From positions 1-64,000 of the forward strand of contig NZ_JAJFZM010000004.1 of the NCBI RefSeq assembly GCF_020733705.1: 64,000 nt of DNA. Direction: 5' to 3'. Position 1 is the first letter of the stretch, and each line of letters starts with the position of its first letter. The position numbers and the translations under genes were made by a program. The notes under the pieces are model-generated. The model saw only the letters and a program-made list of their open reading frames with translations, had not been told where the DNA came from and made no database searches. This stretch comes from Nocardia australiensis. Its GTDB lineage: Bacteria; Actinomycetota; Actinomycetes; Mycobacteriales; Mycobacteriaceae. Shown piece after piece: positions 1-9,196 of the stretch.

Positions 1-2
1 CC

Positions 3-272
3 AATGCGTGGGGCTTCTACGACATGCTGGGCAATGTATGGAATTGGTGCTGGGATATCTACGACGCCGAGGTGTACGGCGAATACCGGGTACTGCGCGG
101 TGGCGGATGGTCCGACCAGCAGTGGAGCTGCCGCGCGTCGGTCCGCCGTCGCAGCCATCCCACCTTCCGAATCGACGATGTGGGGTTCCGCGTCGCCCGG
201 TCGCTGACTTGCCCGTCACCGACTTCCAGCAACTGCCACACCCGTCTGCACGCGACGCGAAGTCGGCCGTGA
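3..272 (+). CDS. Formylglycine-generating enzyme (SUMF1/FGE-sulfatase) family protein, C-terminal fragment
   Basis: The gene enters from the left window edge, so only about 89 C-terminal residues are visible. They carry the family signature: NAWGFYDMLGNVWNWCWD, then RVLRGGGW, a Cys-Arg pair in SCRAS, and GFRVARS near the end. The FGE-sulfatase domain covers true formylglycine-generating enzymes, which oxidise a sulfatase Cys, and also sulfoxide synthases and uncharacterised relatives. The fragment does not decide between these because most active-site Cys positions lie upstream. The last 25 residues after the domain are Pro/Ser/Thr-rich and look like an extension. The next gene is convergent, so the operon must lie to the left. 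Confidence 0.8.
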   Translation, partial: NAWGFYDMLGNVWNWCWDIYDAEVYGEYRVLRGGGWSDQQWSCRASVRRRSHPTFRIDDVGFRVARSLTCPSPTSSNCHTRLHATRSRP

Positions 273-280
273 CGAACGGC

Positions 281-1576
281 TCATCTGGTGGGCCAGCTAT
301 CGGAAGTGCCTCGGTGGCGGCGCATTTGGCGTCTTCTGAAGAAGACCTCCTCTACCGAGATCGTGGGGATCTGGGACGTGATCGCGGCCATGTGAGTATC
401 GAGTTGGAGTTCGTGGATGTGCAGTTCCAGACCGGCTCGGCGCTCGGGAGGCAGTCGGGCCCATACCGCGCCGATTCGGGTGTGCACGCTGGTGTCGCCG
501 CTGGCGAGCACTTGGAGTAGCTGCGGCCATAGGCCGGTTTCGGCAGCGATCGAGGGCAGAGTGGCCACGGACGAGTCCGATAGGTCGGCGACCAGGCGTG
601 CGACAATTTGCTGAATTCCGGTGTCGCTGCGCTGTATCAGCAGCAGTAGTCCGCGCCACACGCTGGGTTCGTAACGGTGGTCGAGTGCGCCGATGATCGC
701 GGTCAACGCCGCCTCGTCGCCGATGACCGGGTTCGCGGCCATCGCGTCGAGGACCTGGGGATTCATGCGGCCGGTGAAGGTCAGCAGTTCGGCTATCGCG
801 CCGACGCGAATGGCGGTGACGATGAGATTGCTGATGGATTCACTTGTCCCGACGGCGAATAGGATGTCACCGACGGCGGTCATCACATCGTCGTCGCAGC
901 GCGCGAACGCCGATAGTGCCGCCAGCTGTAGATCAGGCGAACCGTTCAGCACGGTGTGCAGGATCCGCGGAATCCGTTGCCACCGGCCGTTGAGCAGCTG
1001 GCGCAGGATGGCGCTGACGCTCTCTGCCGAGAACGCGTACGCCGCGGAGAAGATCAGGCCCGCGTCATCGTGCACGCCCTGTTCCACGGCGTCGATCAGG
1101 GTCGCAGTGGCATACGCCAGAAACGGTCCGGCCGTGATGTAGTCCCTGCGGCGCAGTATCTCGTTGAGAATGAGCACGATGGGGTCCGGCGGCGCGGCAT
1201 CGGCGAGTTGGCCGACCGTTCGCGGATCCATATACGGCGCGCAGTCCGCGGCATACGCCGTCCCGAGCAGCGCGACCGTATCGGCCGCCTTCTTCGGATG
1301 GTCGACACCGACGGCACCCGCGGCGCGACCGGTCATCATCGGGGGCACGATCCGCTGCACCAGTGGCATCGAGATGGTCAGCGGAATGATCGGTACCAGC
1401 TTGCTGATTCGCGCGAACACTTCGGCGTGCTGATCGAACATTATGCTGGCCATACGTTGCTGCAATTCGTGCAGATGCGCGGCGCCCAACCGCTCCAGGT
1501 GGGCCAATCGCTGCGCGGGGACATGCAGTGTGCGCGCCAGCAGAATGATCTGTGCGCGAGTTACCAGGTCAGTCAT
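281..1576 (-). CDS. Conserved hypothetical protein, mostly helical, 431 aa
   Basis: I do not recognise this family. The protein is rich in Ala and Leu, has no signal peptide or clear membrane span, and reads as a chain of amphipathic helices. Short repeated helix-turn units between about residues 130 and 400 suggest a HEAT-like or MgtE-N-like solenoid, but that is inference. The C-terminus is basic (RRRQMRRHR). Its ATG overlaps the TGA of the small upstream gene by one base, so the two are translationally coupled and probably act together. GC3-rich codon use throughout supports real coding. Confidence 0.7.
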   Translation of the reverse strand: MTDLVTRAQIILLARTLHVPAQRLAHLERLGAAHLHELQQRMASIMFDQHAEVFARISKLVPIIPLTISMPLVQRIVPPMMTGRAAGAVGVDHPKKAADTVALLGTAYAADCAPYMDPRTVGQLADAAPPDPIVLILNEILRRRDYITAGPFLAYATATLIDAVEQGVHDDAGLIFSAAYAFSAESVSAILRQLLNGRWQRIPRILHTVLNGSPDLQLAALSAFARCDDDVMTAVGDILFAVGTSESISNLIVTAIRVGAIAELLTFTGRMNPQVLDAMAANPVIGDEAALTAIIGALDHRYEPSVWRGLLLLIQRSDTGIQQIVARLVADLSDSSVATLPSIAAETGLWPQLLQVLASGDTSVHTRIGAVWARLPPERRAGLELHIHELQLDTHMAAITSQIPTISVEEVFFRRRQMRRHRGTSDSWPTR

Positions 1577-1797
1577 CAGTCGAGATGGCGCCCGAACATG
1601 ATCTTTCTTGTCGGTGCGCGTAATGGTCTGGGTAAGGCGCCGGTCATCTGTTCGATGGAGCCGATCAGCGTGGTCTTCTCGTGTGCTCTGGCCGCTCGGA
1701 ACAGCATCAGCAGGTCAGCGGCCTCATGATCGGACAGTTGATCGCATGCCGCCAGTGGGCCGTGCAGTTCTTGTTCGAGGTCGGTTCTTGCGGTCAT
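1576..1797 (-). CDS. Small hypothetical protein, 73 aa, coupled to the 431-aa gene
   Basis: A short soluble protein with no family I recognise. It begins MTARTDLEQELHGPLAACDQ and contains an acidic helical stretch (LSDHEAADLLMLFRAARAHEK). Its stop overlaps the start of the downstream 431-aa gene (TGATG), which marks a two-gene operon read leftward. A purine-rich stretch on the coding strand just upstream of the ATG could be a ribosome site. About 220 bases between this start and the c-di-GMP gene contain no other recognisable gene and presumably the promoter. Confidence 0.55.
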   Translation of the reverse strand: MTARTDLEQELHGPLAACDQLSDHEAADLLMLFRAARAHEKTTLIGSIEQMTGALPRPLRAPTRKIMFGRHLD

Positions 1798-2015
1798 ACT
1801 GCTCCTCGTTCTATTCGAGCCCGGCAGCTCCGATTACCCTCGATGGTGGTCGTTGAATCATAGGGGCGTGTACCTCGTTCGGATCGAGGAATCGAGACCC
1901 GAACGGCCCCATATATTTTGGTGATTGTCACAGTCGGCGCCGGTCACGCGAGATCCGCGATGCCAGGCCGCGACCACGTCGAGGGTGGGCCGGCCGACTC
2001 TGGTGAGTCGGGGCC

Positions 2016-4163
2016 CTACAGCGCCGGGCCTCCCACTGATGTGGCAGATCGGTCGACGAGCAACTCGGTCACCTGATGAACCGGCATCGGGCGGTGGAAC
2101 AGCCAGCCTTGTGCGGTGTCACAACCGAGGTCGCGCAGCCGGTTCGCCTGGTGCTGGGTTTCCACGCATTCGGCGGTGATGACGCAGCCGAGCGCGTGGG
2201 TGAGTTCGATGATCGTTTCCAGGATGAGCAGATCGGCCGTACTCGGCGATTGCGGGGTCCGCAGACAGCGGATGAAGGGCCCGGCGAGTTTGACCACGTC
2301 TAGCGGAAGCTGGCCGAGATAAGCGAGATTCGAGTATCCGGTGCCGAAGTCATCAATGGCGATGTTGACACCGGACTCCGCGAGCGTGCGCAGCGCCTGC
2401 AACGGCCGTCCGGTGGTGTGCATGAACGCGCGCTCGGTCAGTTCGAGTTGCAGCCGGTCCGGTGGTAAGCCGGTTTCGGTGAGAACCTCCTGCACGCGGT
2501 CCAGCCAGGTGGGGTCGGCCACCTCTGTGGCGGCGACGTTCACGCTGACGATCGGTGCGTCCTCACGAAATCGGTCGTACCAGTCGCGGCCGTCAGCGCA
2601 GGCCCGCTCGAGCACGAGTGCGCCGAGTGCACCGATATGACCGTTGTCTTCGGCGAGTTCCACGAACTGGCTGGGCGGAAGCACTCCGAGATCCGGGTGC
2701 CGCCAGCGAACCAGCGCTTCGACGGCCATTGTTCGCTCATCGGCAAGACCGACGATCGGCTGATAATCGAGGAAGAGTTCGCCGCGACCCAAAGCCGTTG
2801 GCATAGCCGCCGACAGCTCCGAGCGGGCGTGGGCCTGCCTACCACGGTCGGCGTCGAACACCGCGTATCGACCGCGTCCGGCGGCCTTGGCCCAGTACAT
2901 CGTGGTGTCGGCCGCCTGCAGCAGTTCGTCGGCGGTGGCGTGCTCGCAGCGCCCCTGAAGCACGCCGATGCTCGCGGTGACGGTGAGATTATGGCCGTCG
3001 ATGTCGAAGGGCGTGGCAACGGTGTCGAGCATGGTCTGCGCCAATTCCGCCGCGGTGTCCGAGCCATCGAATTGCGGGACCAGCACGACGTATTCGTCGC
3101 CGCCCATGCGCGCCACCAGTTGATCGGGCCGCCCGGCGCAGTCGCGCAGCCGCCGCGCGACCTGAATGAGCAGCTCGTCACCGACCGCGTGTCCGAAGGT
3201 GTCGTTGACCATTTTGAAATTGTCGAGGTCGACATAGCAGAGGCCGAAGGTGGATCCGGCGTCCGCGAACGCGTCGGTGAGCGCGTCGATGAATCGGGAG
3301 CGGTTCGGCAGGCCGGTCAATTGATCGTGGTGGGCGCGGAACTGTAGGCGCTCCCGCAGCGCGCGTTGCTCGGAGATGTCTTCTACCAGCACCAGCGTGT
3401 ATTGCGGACGGTCGTGCTCGTCGCGAATGAGCGAGAAATTGAGGTTGGTCCACACTGTGTGTCCCGCACGGTGCGGGTAGGCTTTTTCGACTTGGATACT
3501 GTCGTGTTCGCCCCGCAGTAAGGCCGTGTAGAGGTCCCACATACCGGCTTCGTCGTCGGGATGAACCAGATCGGTCAGCGCGAGCTCGTACATTTGGGCG
3601 GGCTCGTAGCCGAGCATGGTGGCGAACGCAGTGTTCACCTCGACGATTCTGCCTGTCATATCCAAAAGCCCGGTGCCGATCCCGGCCTGGGTGAATACTG
3701 CGCGCAGCCGCGCCTCGCTTTCGCGTAGCTGTCGTTCGGCGGTGTGACGCGCGACGATGTCGGCGGCCCGTACGCTCTCCTGTTCGGCGAGTAGCCAGGT
3801 CCGGAACGCGCGAATGTAGCCGTTGGTGAAGGCGCCGAGTAATTCCGCCAGCCGATCCACCGGGATGCCGGTGTCGCCCAGGTGGGCGCACAGCACCGCG
3901 ATGCTGCGTCCGAGCACCTCGTCTCCGACGAAATGCGCTTGTGCCAGTTCGGCACCCAGCTCGACAATCTGGTTGGTCGGTTCTTTTGTGTGAGCGGCGA
4001 CTTCGAGTTCGCGAGCCAACTCGGTCAGCAGTAGGCGCGCTTCGTCCGCGCTCATCGGCACCACGTGATCGCGAGCCCCTTCGCCGAGCGCGGCCGTCCA
4101 GCGGGCGGTCAGATCGGCGTGCAAAGCATTATCGCCTGATCCGGGCCCGGCATCCCAACCCAT
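2016..4163 (-). CDS. PAS-GGDEF-EAL cyclic-di-GMP turnover protein
   Basis: A bifunctional-architecture c-di-GMP protein: a helical N-terminal sensor region (about 1-160), a PAS/PAC domain (about 165-285), GGDEF (about 295-455) and EAL (about 465-705). The synthase motif is intact (RMGGDEYVVLV). The product-inhibition I-site is altered: RPDQ where RxxD is expected. The phosphodiesterase half keeps EAL (EALVRW), NVAA, ELTER and DDFGTGYSNL. The usual KIDRSF is KLAGPF, with Lys kept, and AEGVE is AECVE. The layout resembles Streptomyces RmdA (PAS-PAC-GGDEF-EAL). It is probably cytosolic. I prefer ATG at 4163, with AGGA about 10 bases upstream, over a TTG three codons earlier. Single-gene transcript. 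Confidence 0.9.
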   Translation of the reverse strand: MGWDAGPGSGDNALHADLTARWTAALGEGARDHVVPMSADEARLLLTELARELEVAAHTKEPTNQIVELGAELAQAHFVGDEVLGRSIAVLCAHLGDTGIPVDRLAELLGAFTNGYIRAFRTWLLAEQESVRAADIVARHTAERQLRESEARLRAVFTQAGIGTGLLDMTGRIVEVNTAFATMLGYEPAQMYELALTDLVHPDDEAGMWDLYTALLRGEHDSIQVEKAYPHRAGHTVWTNLNFSLIRDEHDRPQYTLVLVEDISEQRALRERLQFRAHHDQLTGLPNRSRFIDALTDAFADAGSTFGLCYVDLDNFKMVNDTFGHAVGDELLIQVARRLRDCAGRPDQLVARMGGDEYVVLVPQFDGSDTAAELAQTMLDTVATPFDIDGHNLTVTASIGVLQGRCEHATADELLQAADTTMYWAKAAGRGRYAVFDADRGRQAHARSELSAAMPTALGRGELFLDYQPIVGLADERTMAVEALVRWRHPDLGVLPPSQFVELAEDNGHIGALGALVLERACADGRDWYDRFREDAPIVSVNVAATEVADPTWLDRVQEVLTETGLPPDRLQLELTERAFMHTTGRPLQALRTLAESGVNIAIDDFGTGYSNLAYLGQLPLDVVKLAGPFIRCLRTPQSPSTADLLILETIIELTHALGCVITAECVETQHQANRLRDLGCDTAQGWLFHRPMPVHQVTELLVDRSATSVGGPAL

Positions 4164-4303
4164 GGGTGCCAATCCTAACGGGCCCCGGGGGATGGACGCG
4201 TACCACGGCGCATCGCGGGCCGCTGGGATACGATGGCCGCGCCTGTCGAGTTGTTATCCGAGTGCCACCGGAATGCGCGTGGTGCGAAAGTTTTTCAGGA
4301 TCC

Positions 4304-4725
4304 ATGACCAGACCGAGTTGGGCTCCCGAGGGAATCGATCTCGACCGCCCCAGCGCGTCGAGGGTCTAGGACTACTTCGTCGGCGGCATGCACAACTTCG
4401 AGATGGATCGGCAATTGGCGTGCCAGATCGAGGCTTTCACTCCGATTCGAGAAGCCGGGCGCGGTGCTGCTGCTCGGTATGCTGCATTTCGTCGCCAACG
4501 AGGCCGATCCGGCGGCTTGTGTCGCAGGCCTGCGGGCCGCGGTCGCGCCAGGCCTCGACCGGGATCGTGCTGCGATCCAAGGACGAGATCGCCGCCTATT
4601 TCGATGGCTGGTCGAACCGGGTCTCGTGCACCTGCCGCTGTGGCGTCCCGACGATCCCGCCGGATTCGTCTCCGACCCCGAACAGTCCGGGGCCTACGGC
4701 GGTATCGCGCGCGCCGGGCCTAGCG
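4304..4725 (+). pseudogene. SAM-dependent methyltransferase, DUF574/SAV2177 family, degraded
   Basis: The N-terminal family signature is plain (GIDLDRPSASRV-stop-DYFVGGMHNF), but the Tyr codon in the usual RVYDYF is TAG at 4367-4369. About 100 residues including the SAM-binding core are then missing. Later family segments appear in changing frames: VLLLGMLHFVANEADP, then LRSKDEIAAYFDGW, then LVEPGLVHLPLWRPDDP. At least one nonsense mutation, one large deletion and several frameshifts make this non-functional. An intact relative lies at 19678. The 3' end abuts the convergent LLM gene. Confidence 0.85.
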
Positions 4726-4727
4726 CC

Positions 4728-5654
4728 TCACGCGACGTGCGGCAGCACCTCGGCGGCGAGGCGTTCCATTTGGGCGGCCTCCTCGAAAAGCGGGTTGACG
4801 AGGATCATTTCGGCTCCGGCGGCCACTACCGCGCGCAGGCCCTCGATGCAGTCCGCCGGTGTGCCGTGGACAGCGACAGGCAGCAGGGATTTCCCGAAGT
4901 CGCCATAGAATTCGATCAGCCGGGCGGCTATCCGTTCGCGGGCACGGTCGGCGTTGTCATCCACGGCCAGGTAGACGCGTTTGGCAATGCGGAAGTCCGA
5001 TGTGTCGCTGCTACCTTTTTCTGCCAGTGCCGCGCGGACTGTCCGAACCTGATCGGCGAATTTCGCCGTCGTCGTCGATCCGGCGCCGAAGAAGCCATCG
5101 CCGTGCCGCACGGCGCGGCGCAGCGCGGCGGACTTGCTGCCTCCGAACCACAGTGGCGGATAAGGCTTTTGGAACGGCTTGGGTGCCAAGGTGGCGTCGC
5201 GCAGCTGCCAGAACTGTCCGTCGATATCCACGGTCGGCTGGGTCCAGAGCGCCTTCATGACCTGAAGCCCCTCGTTGAAACGAGTGACCAGGTTGTCGGC
5301 GGGGTCGACATCGAATGCGGAGAACAGCCGGCCGCGTCCACCGATGCCGACGCCGATCTCGAGCCGTCCCCGGCTCAGCTGATCCAGCGTGGCTATCCGC
5401 TTGGCGAGATGGACGGGATTGTGCAGGGGAGTGACGAATACCGCGCACCCGAGGCGCAATCGCTCGTTGACGGCAGCGGCGAAGGTCAGCAGTTCGATCG
5501 GACTGAGATTGGGCGCCGAGCCGAGCAGTTGCTCGGTCGTCCACGCGCTCTCGAAGCCGAGCTCCTCGGCTCGATTCAGGTAGGCCCGCAGATCCTCGGG
5601 CTGGAACGTCGCGTCGGGGACGAGCTGCGGGAGCGAGATCGCGAATCGCATCAT
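4728..5654 (-). CDS. LLM class flavin/F420-dependent oxidoreductase
   Basis: A 308-residue bacterial-luciferase-like TIM-barrel protein that would use FMN or F420 for hydride transfer; substrate unknown. Family marks include the N-terminal strand MRFAISLPQ, the pocket TTEQLLG, the conserved segment LDQLSRGRLEIGVGIGG (about 92-108), and WFGGSKSAALRRAVRHGDG. Length is normal for the family. There are two adjacent ATG codons at the start and either could be used. It lies 57 bases downstream of an FAD monooxygenase on the same strand, so the two may form a transcript for catabolic or detoxifying oxidation. Confidence 0.88.
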   Translation of the reverse strand: MMRFAISLPQLVPDATFQPEDLRAYLNRAEELGFESAWTTEQLLGSAPNLSPIELLTFAAAVNERLRLGCAVFVTPLHNPVHLAKRIATLDQLSRGRLEIGVGIGGRGRLFSAFDVDPADNLVTRFNEGLQVMKALWTQPTVDIDGQFWQLRDATLAPKPFQKPYPPLWFGGSKSAALRRAVRHGDGFFGAGSTTTAKFADQVRTVRAALAEKGSSDTSDFRIAKRVYLAVDDNADRARERIAARLIEFYGDFGKSLLPVAVHGTPADCIEGLRAVVAAGAEMILVNPLFEEAAQMERLAAEVLPHVA

Positions 5655-5711
5655 TCGACCCTAGCCGGTGGCGTATGGGCGGTCGGGCGCGGGCGGTGTT
5701 GCAGGCGATGA

Positions 5712-7037
5712 TCACTCGGAGCCGAAGTCCGAGAACATCTTTCGCTTGAGCGAAGGAACCGCCTCGGCGACTCGGAATACCATGCGCCCGATCGTCCGCC
5801 CAGCCCGGCTGTCGGATACCGCCTGGTTCGCGGCGGTCGCGGAATCGCGCACGGCCTTGAAGCCGTAGTCGATCATCTGTGCCTCGTAGTCGTGGATCGC
5901 GGCGAGCAGCGGCCGCGCGCCACGATCGGCGGCCACCAGTTTCTCGCACAGCAGCCGGGCGTCGCGCAATGCGACATTCGCGCCGATCCCGCGAAATGGC
6001 GTCATGCTGTGGATCGCGTCGCCGAGCAGGGTGACACGCGTCGTCTCCCAAGCCGACACCGGAGTCGAGGTACGAATCGAGATGAGCGTGACGGTCTCGG
6101 TGTCGGTGCCGCCGATGAGTTCACGCAGCTGTGGTGCCCACCTCGCGGTCATCGCATTCACCATCTCGTGCAGTTGTCGCGGCCGCAACGATTCCAGCGC
6201 GACATCGGTGGGGTAGTCCGCGCGCTTGGCGGCGTATGCCCAGAACACATAGGGCTGGGTGTTGTCCAGCAGTGCGCCGGGGCTCGAGGCCGCCGCGTCG
6301 TCATTGCCGCCGATGCCGCCGAATCGTGAATCGGGCCGGTCGAATTCATGTGGCGCGATAAACATTCCGCAGCTCGTCGGCGGCATCACGCTCAGTGGCG
6401 ATTCGAGGAACTTCGGCGCGATTCGGTGTCGGCTCTCGTCGGTGAGGCCGAATTTGCCGACCACGGTGACGATTCCGGTTTCTACGCGCCGTGCGTCCGG
6501 CAGGCGTTGCGCGCGCACGCGGGATGTGCCACCGTCCGCGCCGACCAGCACATCGCCGGTGGCCGTGCCGCCATCGGCGAAATGTACTTCGACACGGCCG
6601 TCGGGAGACTCCCGGTATCCGGTGACGGTCTTGTCGTAGCGCACCACCGCACCGAGATCGGCGAGCAGGATCTGGCGCAGCGTGATCCGGCTGATTCCGT
6701 AATTGCGATCGATTTCGTCGCGCGGCCCAGTCTCGATGACATCCGCGTCCAGGTTGAGCAGTTCCCTCATCTGCTCGGTGACGAAGCCGAACTTGGTCGC
6801 GCCCTTCCCTGAATTGGCGACGAAGGCGCGGTACATCTGTTCGGGCAGCAGTTCGTGCAGGCTGCGACTGCCTTGCGGGCTGATATGGATGCGAAATCCC
6901 TGCAGCCGGTCGGTGCGGTGGCGGTCGCGTTCGTAGACGGCGACGCTGACGCCGGCCTTGCGCAGGCCGTTGGCCAGGGCAAGGCCGCCGATCCCGCCGC
7001 CGGCGATTATCACGTGCAGTGGTTTGTGAGCGGACAC
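5712..7037 (-). CDS. FAD-dependent monooxygenase (aromatic hydroxylase type)
   Basis: A class A flavoprotein hydroxylase, expected to use NAD(P)H and O2 on an aromatic or polyketide-like substrate. Motifs in order: GxGxxG dinucleotide fold IIAGGGIGGLALANGL (about 9-24), the DG segment VLVGADGGTSRVR, and the FAD-pyrophosphate motif VTLLGDAIHSMTPFRGIGAN. There is no membrane span. The start is GTG, preceded by a strong GAAGGAAA ribosome site. It sits beside a MarR regulator read in the same direction and could be under its control, together with the downstream LLM enzyme. Length (441 aa) is in the usual range. Confidence 0.88.
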   Translation of the reverse strand: MSAHKPLHVIIAGGGIGGLALANGLRKAGVSVAVYERDRHRTDRLQGFRIHISPQGSRSLHELLPEQMYRAFVANSGKGATKFGFVTEQMRELLNLDADVIETGPRDEIDRNYGISRITLRQILLADLGAVVRYDKTVTGYRESPDGRVEVHFADGGTATGDVLVGADGGTSRVRAQRLPDARRVETGIVTVVGKFGLTDESRHRIAPKFLESPLSVMPPTSCGMFIAPHEFDRPDSRFGGIGGNDDAAASSPGALLDNTQPYVFWAYAAKRADYPTDVALESLRPRQLHEMVNAMTARWAPQLRELIGGTDTETVTLISIRTSTPVSAWETTRVTLLGDAIHSMTPFRGIGANVALRDARLLCEKLVAADRGARPLLAAIHDYEAQMIDYGFKAVRDSATAANQAVSDSRAGRTIGRMVFRVAEAVPSLKRKMFSDFGSE

Positions 7038-7068
7038 GGCGTTTCCTTCCGATCTCGTGTGCTGAGAC

Positions 7069-7551
7069 TCAGCTCTGGCTCCAGTCGAAGGGCCTGCTCC
7101 GGCGACCGGCCCGTTGCTGTTGCGCCGTGCCGTTGGCGGCCCACGACTCGATCAGCCGCTGCAGCAGCCCGGTCAGTGTCACGACGTCGGTGGCCGACCA
7201 GTCGGCGATCACCGCACCGAAGACCTGGTTGCCGACATCGAGGAACTGCCGCAGCTCGGCCCGGCCCGCGTCGGTCACCTCGAGTAGCACCGCGCGGCGA
7301 TCCACCGGATCCGCGGTGGTGCGTACCAGATCGGCGTCGGCCAGTGCCTTGATGTGCCTGGTGATCGAGGAGGGGAGGGCGTCAAGTCGTTCGGCGACCT
7401 CGCCCGCCCGCAGTGGACCGTGTTCGGCGGCCAGTTGAAGTACGCCGACGCGGACCGGGTCGAATGCCTTCGACATGCCGGTGCGCATCGCCTCGGCGAA
7501 GCGCTCGGTGGTCCTGGCCAGCGCGGCGACCTGCTCTGTATTTGCGTGCAT
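7069..7551 (-). CDS. MarR family transcriptional regulator
   Basis: A 160-residue winged-helix regulator. The HTH is ERLDALPSSITRHIKALADADLV, followed by the wing DPVDRRAVLLEVTDAGR, the family's hallmark DxRxxx-T-GR segment. MarR proteins usually repress divergent efflux genes and are released by phenolic ligands. Here a DHA2 exporter is read divergently from 7646 and an FAD monooxygenase lies downstream on the same strand, so both are likely targets. The 94-base gap between the divergent starts contains an A/T-rich palindrome that fits an operator. Confidence 0.88.
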   Translation of the reverse strand: MHANTEQVAALARTTERFAEAMRTGMSKAFDPVRVGVLQLAAEHGPLRAGEVAERLDALPSSITRHIKALADADLVRTTADPVDRRAVLLEVTDAGRAELRQFLDVGNQVFGAVIADWSATDVVTLTGLLQRLIESWAANGTAQQQRAGRRSRPFDWSQS

Positions 7552-7557
7552 GAAACA

Positions 7558-7579
7558 ATCGTAAATTAATTGATTCGAT
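7558..7579. promoter_or_regulatory. Candidate MarR operator between the regulator and exporter genes
   Basis: An A/T-rich island in a G/C-rich region. It contains the perfect palindrome AATTAATT (7564-7571) flanked by ATCG on the left and CGAT on the right. The site lies just upstream of the MarR start and about 70 bases before the exporter start, where a repressor could block both promoters. The outer arms are not perfectly symmetric, so the exact limits are uncertain. Confidence 0.4.
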
Positions 7580-7645
7580 GAAGCAACTATAACTGGCCAG
7601 GTGAATGTACTGGTTCTTTGAGTGAAGAGGTGACAGGCTTAACCG

Positions 7646-9181
7646 GTGACCTATCCTCCGGATACGACGTCGGGGCCCGACCCGACGACCGACAAGCTGG
7701 ACGCGGCCGTGTTCAAGGTGGCGGGCGTGGTCGTGCTCGGCGCGATCATGTCGATCCTGGACATCACCGTAGTCAGCGTCGCGATTCCGACCTTCCAGCG
7801 CGAATTCGACACCAGTTACGCGATCGCCGCGTGGACCATGACCGGCTACACGCTGGCCCTTGCCACCGTCATCCCCGTCACCGGGTGGGCGGCGGATCGG
7901 TTCGGCACCAAGCGGCTGTACATGATGGCGCTGACGTTCTTCGTGCTCGGGTCGATCCTGTGCAGCACGGCCTGGAATATCGAGTCGCTCATCGCATTTC
8001 GCGTAATCCAGGGCATCGGCGGCGGCATGCTGATGCCGCTCGGTATGACGATCATGACCCACGCGGCGGGCCCGCAGCGCATCGGCCGCGTGATGGCGGT
8101 GCTCGGCGTCCCGATGCTGCTCGGCCCGATCGCCGGCCCGATTCTGGGTGGCTGGCTGATCGGAAGCTTCAGCTGGCACTGGATCTTCCTGATCAACCTG
8201 CCGATCGGCATTGTCGCGCTGATCCTGGCTTTCATCGTCTTCCCCTCGGACAAACCGGAACCGTCGGAGTCGTTCGACTTCCTCGGCATGCTGCTTGCCT
8301 CGCCGGGCCTCGCCCTGTTCCTGTTCGGGGTGTCGTCGATTCCCGGTGAGGGCACGGTCGCCGCGCCGAAGGTACTGGTGTCCATGGCGATCGGCCTGGT
8401 GCTGATGGTCGCGTTCGTGTTCCATGCGCTGCGGACCGAACACCCCCTCATCGATCTGCATCTGTTCCGCAACAAGGCGCTGACGTTCTCGGTGCTCACC
8501 ATGGTGCTGTTCGCATGCGCGTTCTTCGGAGCCGGTTTGCTGCTGCCGACCTATCTGCAGCAGGTGCGCGGTGAATCGGCGCTACAGGCCGGTCTGCTGA
8601 TCGCGCCACAGGGCTTGGGGGCGATGCTCACGATGCCGATCGCGGGCCGTTTTGTCGACAAGATCGGTCCGGGCAAGATCGTGCTGGTCGGCATCACACT
8701 GCTGGCTGTCGGCATGGCCTTCTTCACGCAGTTGCATGCAGACACCTCATATGTGGCCATGTGTGTGGCCCTGTTCGTGACGGGTCTTGGCATGGGTTGC
8801 ACGATGATGCCGATCATGACCGCGGCGATCCAGACGCTGAGTCATCAACAGGTCGCGCGGGGTTCGACGCTGATGAACATCATCAACCAGACCGCCGGGT
8901 CGATCGGCACCGCGACCATGTCGGTGGTGCTGACGAACATGTTGAGCAACCAGCCGCTCGCCGGGCCCGCGATCGCGTCGAACTTCGATCCGAGCATCGC
9001 GCAGAAGGTCCCGCCCGGCATGATCGAACAAGGGCTGGAGCAGGCAGCGACAGCGTTCGGTCAAACTTACATCGTGGCGCTGGTGCTCATCGTCGCGACC
9101 TTGATTCCGGCCTTCTTCCTGCCGCGATCGCGCCCGAAGGATCTGAAGGACGCCGAGACGGTGTCCTCGGCGCTGGTGTAG
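7646..9181 (+). CDS. MFS multidrug exporter, DHA2 (EmrB/QacA) family
   Basis: A 511-residue inner-membrane drug:H+ antiporter with the hydrophobic periodicity of 14 spans. Motif A is present as GWAADRFGTKRLY after span 2. Motif C, typical of exporters, is in GVPMLLGPIAGPILGGWL. The D1 motif region LDITVVSVAIPTF in span 1 is also typical. The start is GTG with an AGAGG stretch about 15 bases upstream; spacing is long, so the start is not certain. Divergent from the MarR gene, which probably represses it. The next gene is convergent. Confidence 0.92.
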   Translation: MTYPPDTTSGPDPTTDKLDAAVFKVAGVVVLGAIMSILDITVVSVAIPTFQREFDTSYAIAAWTMTGYTLALATVIPVTGWAADRFGTKRLYMMALTFFVLGSILCSTAWNIESLIAFRVIQGIGGGMLMPLGMTIMTHAAGPQRIGRVMAVLGVPMLLGPIAGPILGGWLIGSFSWHWIFLINLPIGIVALILAFIVFPSDKPEPSESFDFLGMLLASPGLALFLFGVSSIPGEGTVAAPKVLVSMAIGLVLMVAFVFHALRTEHPLIDLHLFRNKALTFSVLTMVLFACAFFGAGLLLPTYLQQVRGESALQAGLLIAPQGLGAMLTMPIAGRFVDKIGPGKIVLVGITLLAVGMAFFTQLHADTSYVAMCVALFVTGLGMGCTMMPIMTAAIQTLSHQQVARGSTLMNIINQTAGSIGTATMSVVLTNMLSNQPLAGPAIASNFDPSIAQKVPPGMIEQGLEQAATAFGQTYIVALVLIVATLIPAFFLPRSRPKDLKDAETVSSALV

Positions 9182-9196
9182 GTGCCGGGATATCGG

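Noticed and set aside
281..659. Alternative minus- and plus-strand ORFs across the 431-aa gene
   Set aside because: Arg/Pro/Ser-rich shadow frames without conserved sequence; the long frame has better codon bias and a coupled upstream gene.
4464..5711. A 415-aa plus-strand ORF opposite the LLM gene
   Set aside because: Only its first part matches a DUF574 remnant; the rest is antisense to a well-supported oxidoreductase.
7382..8461. A 359-aa minus-strand ORF over the MarR and exporter genes
   Set aside because: Antisense shadow rich in His, Asp, Arg and Gln, as usual opposite high-GC membrane protein genes.
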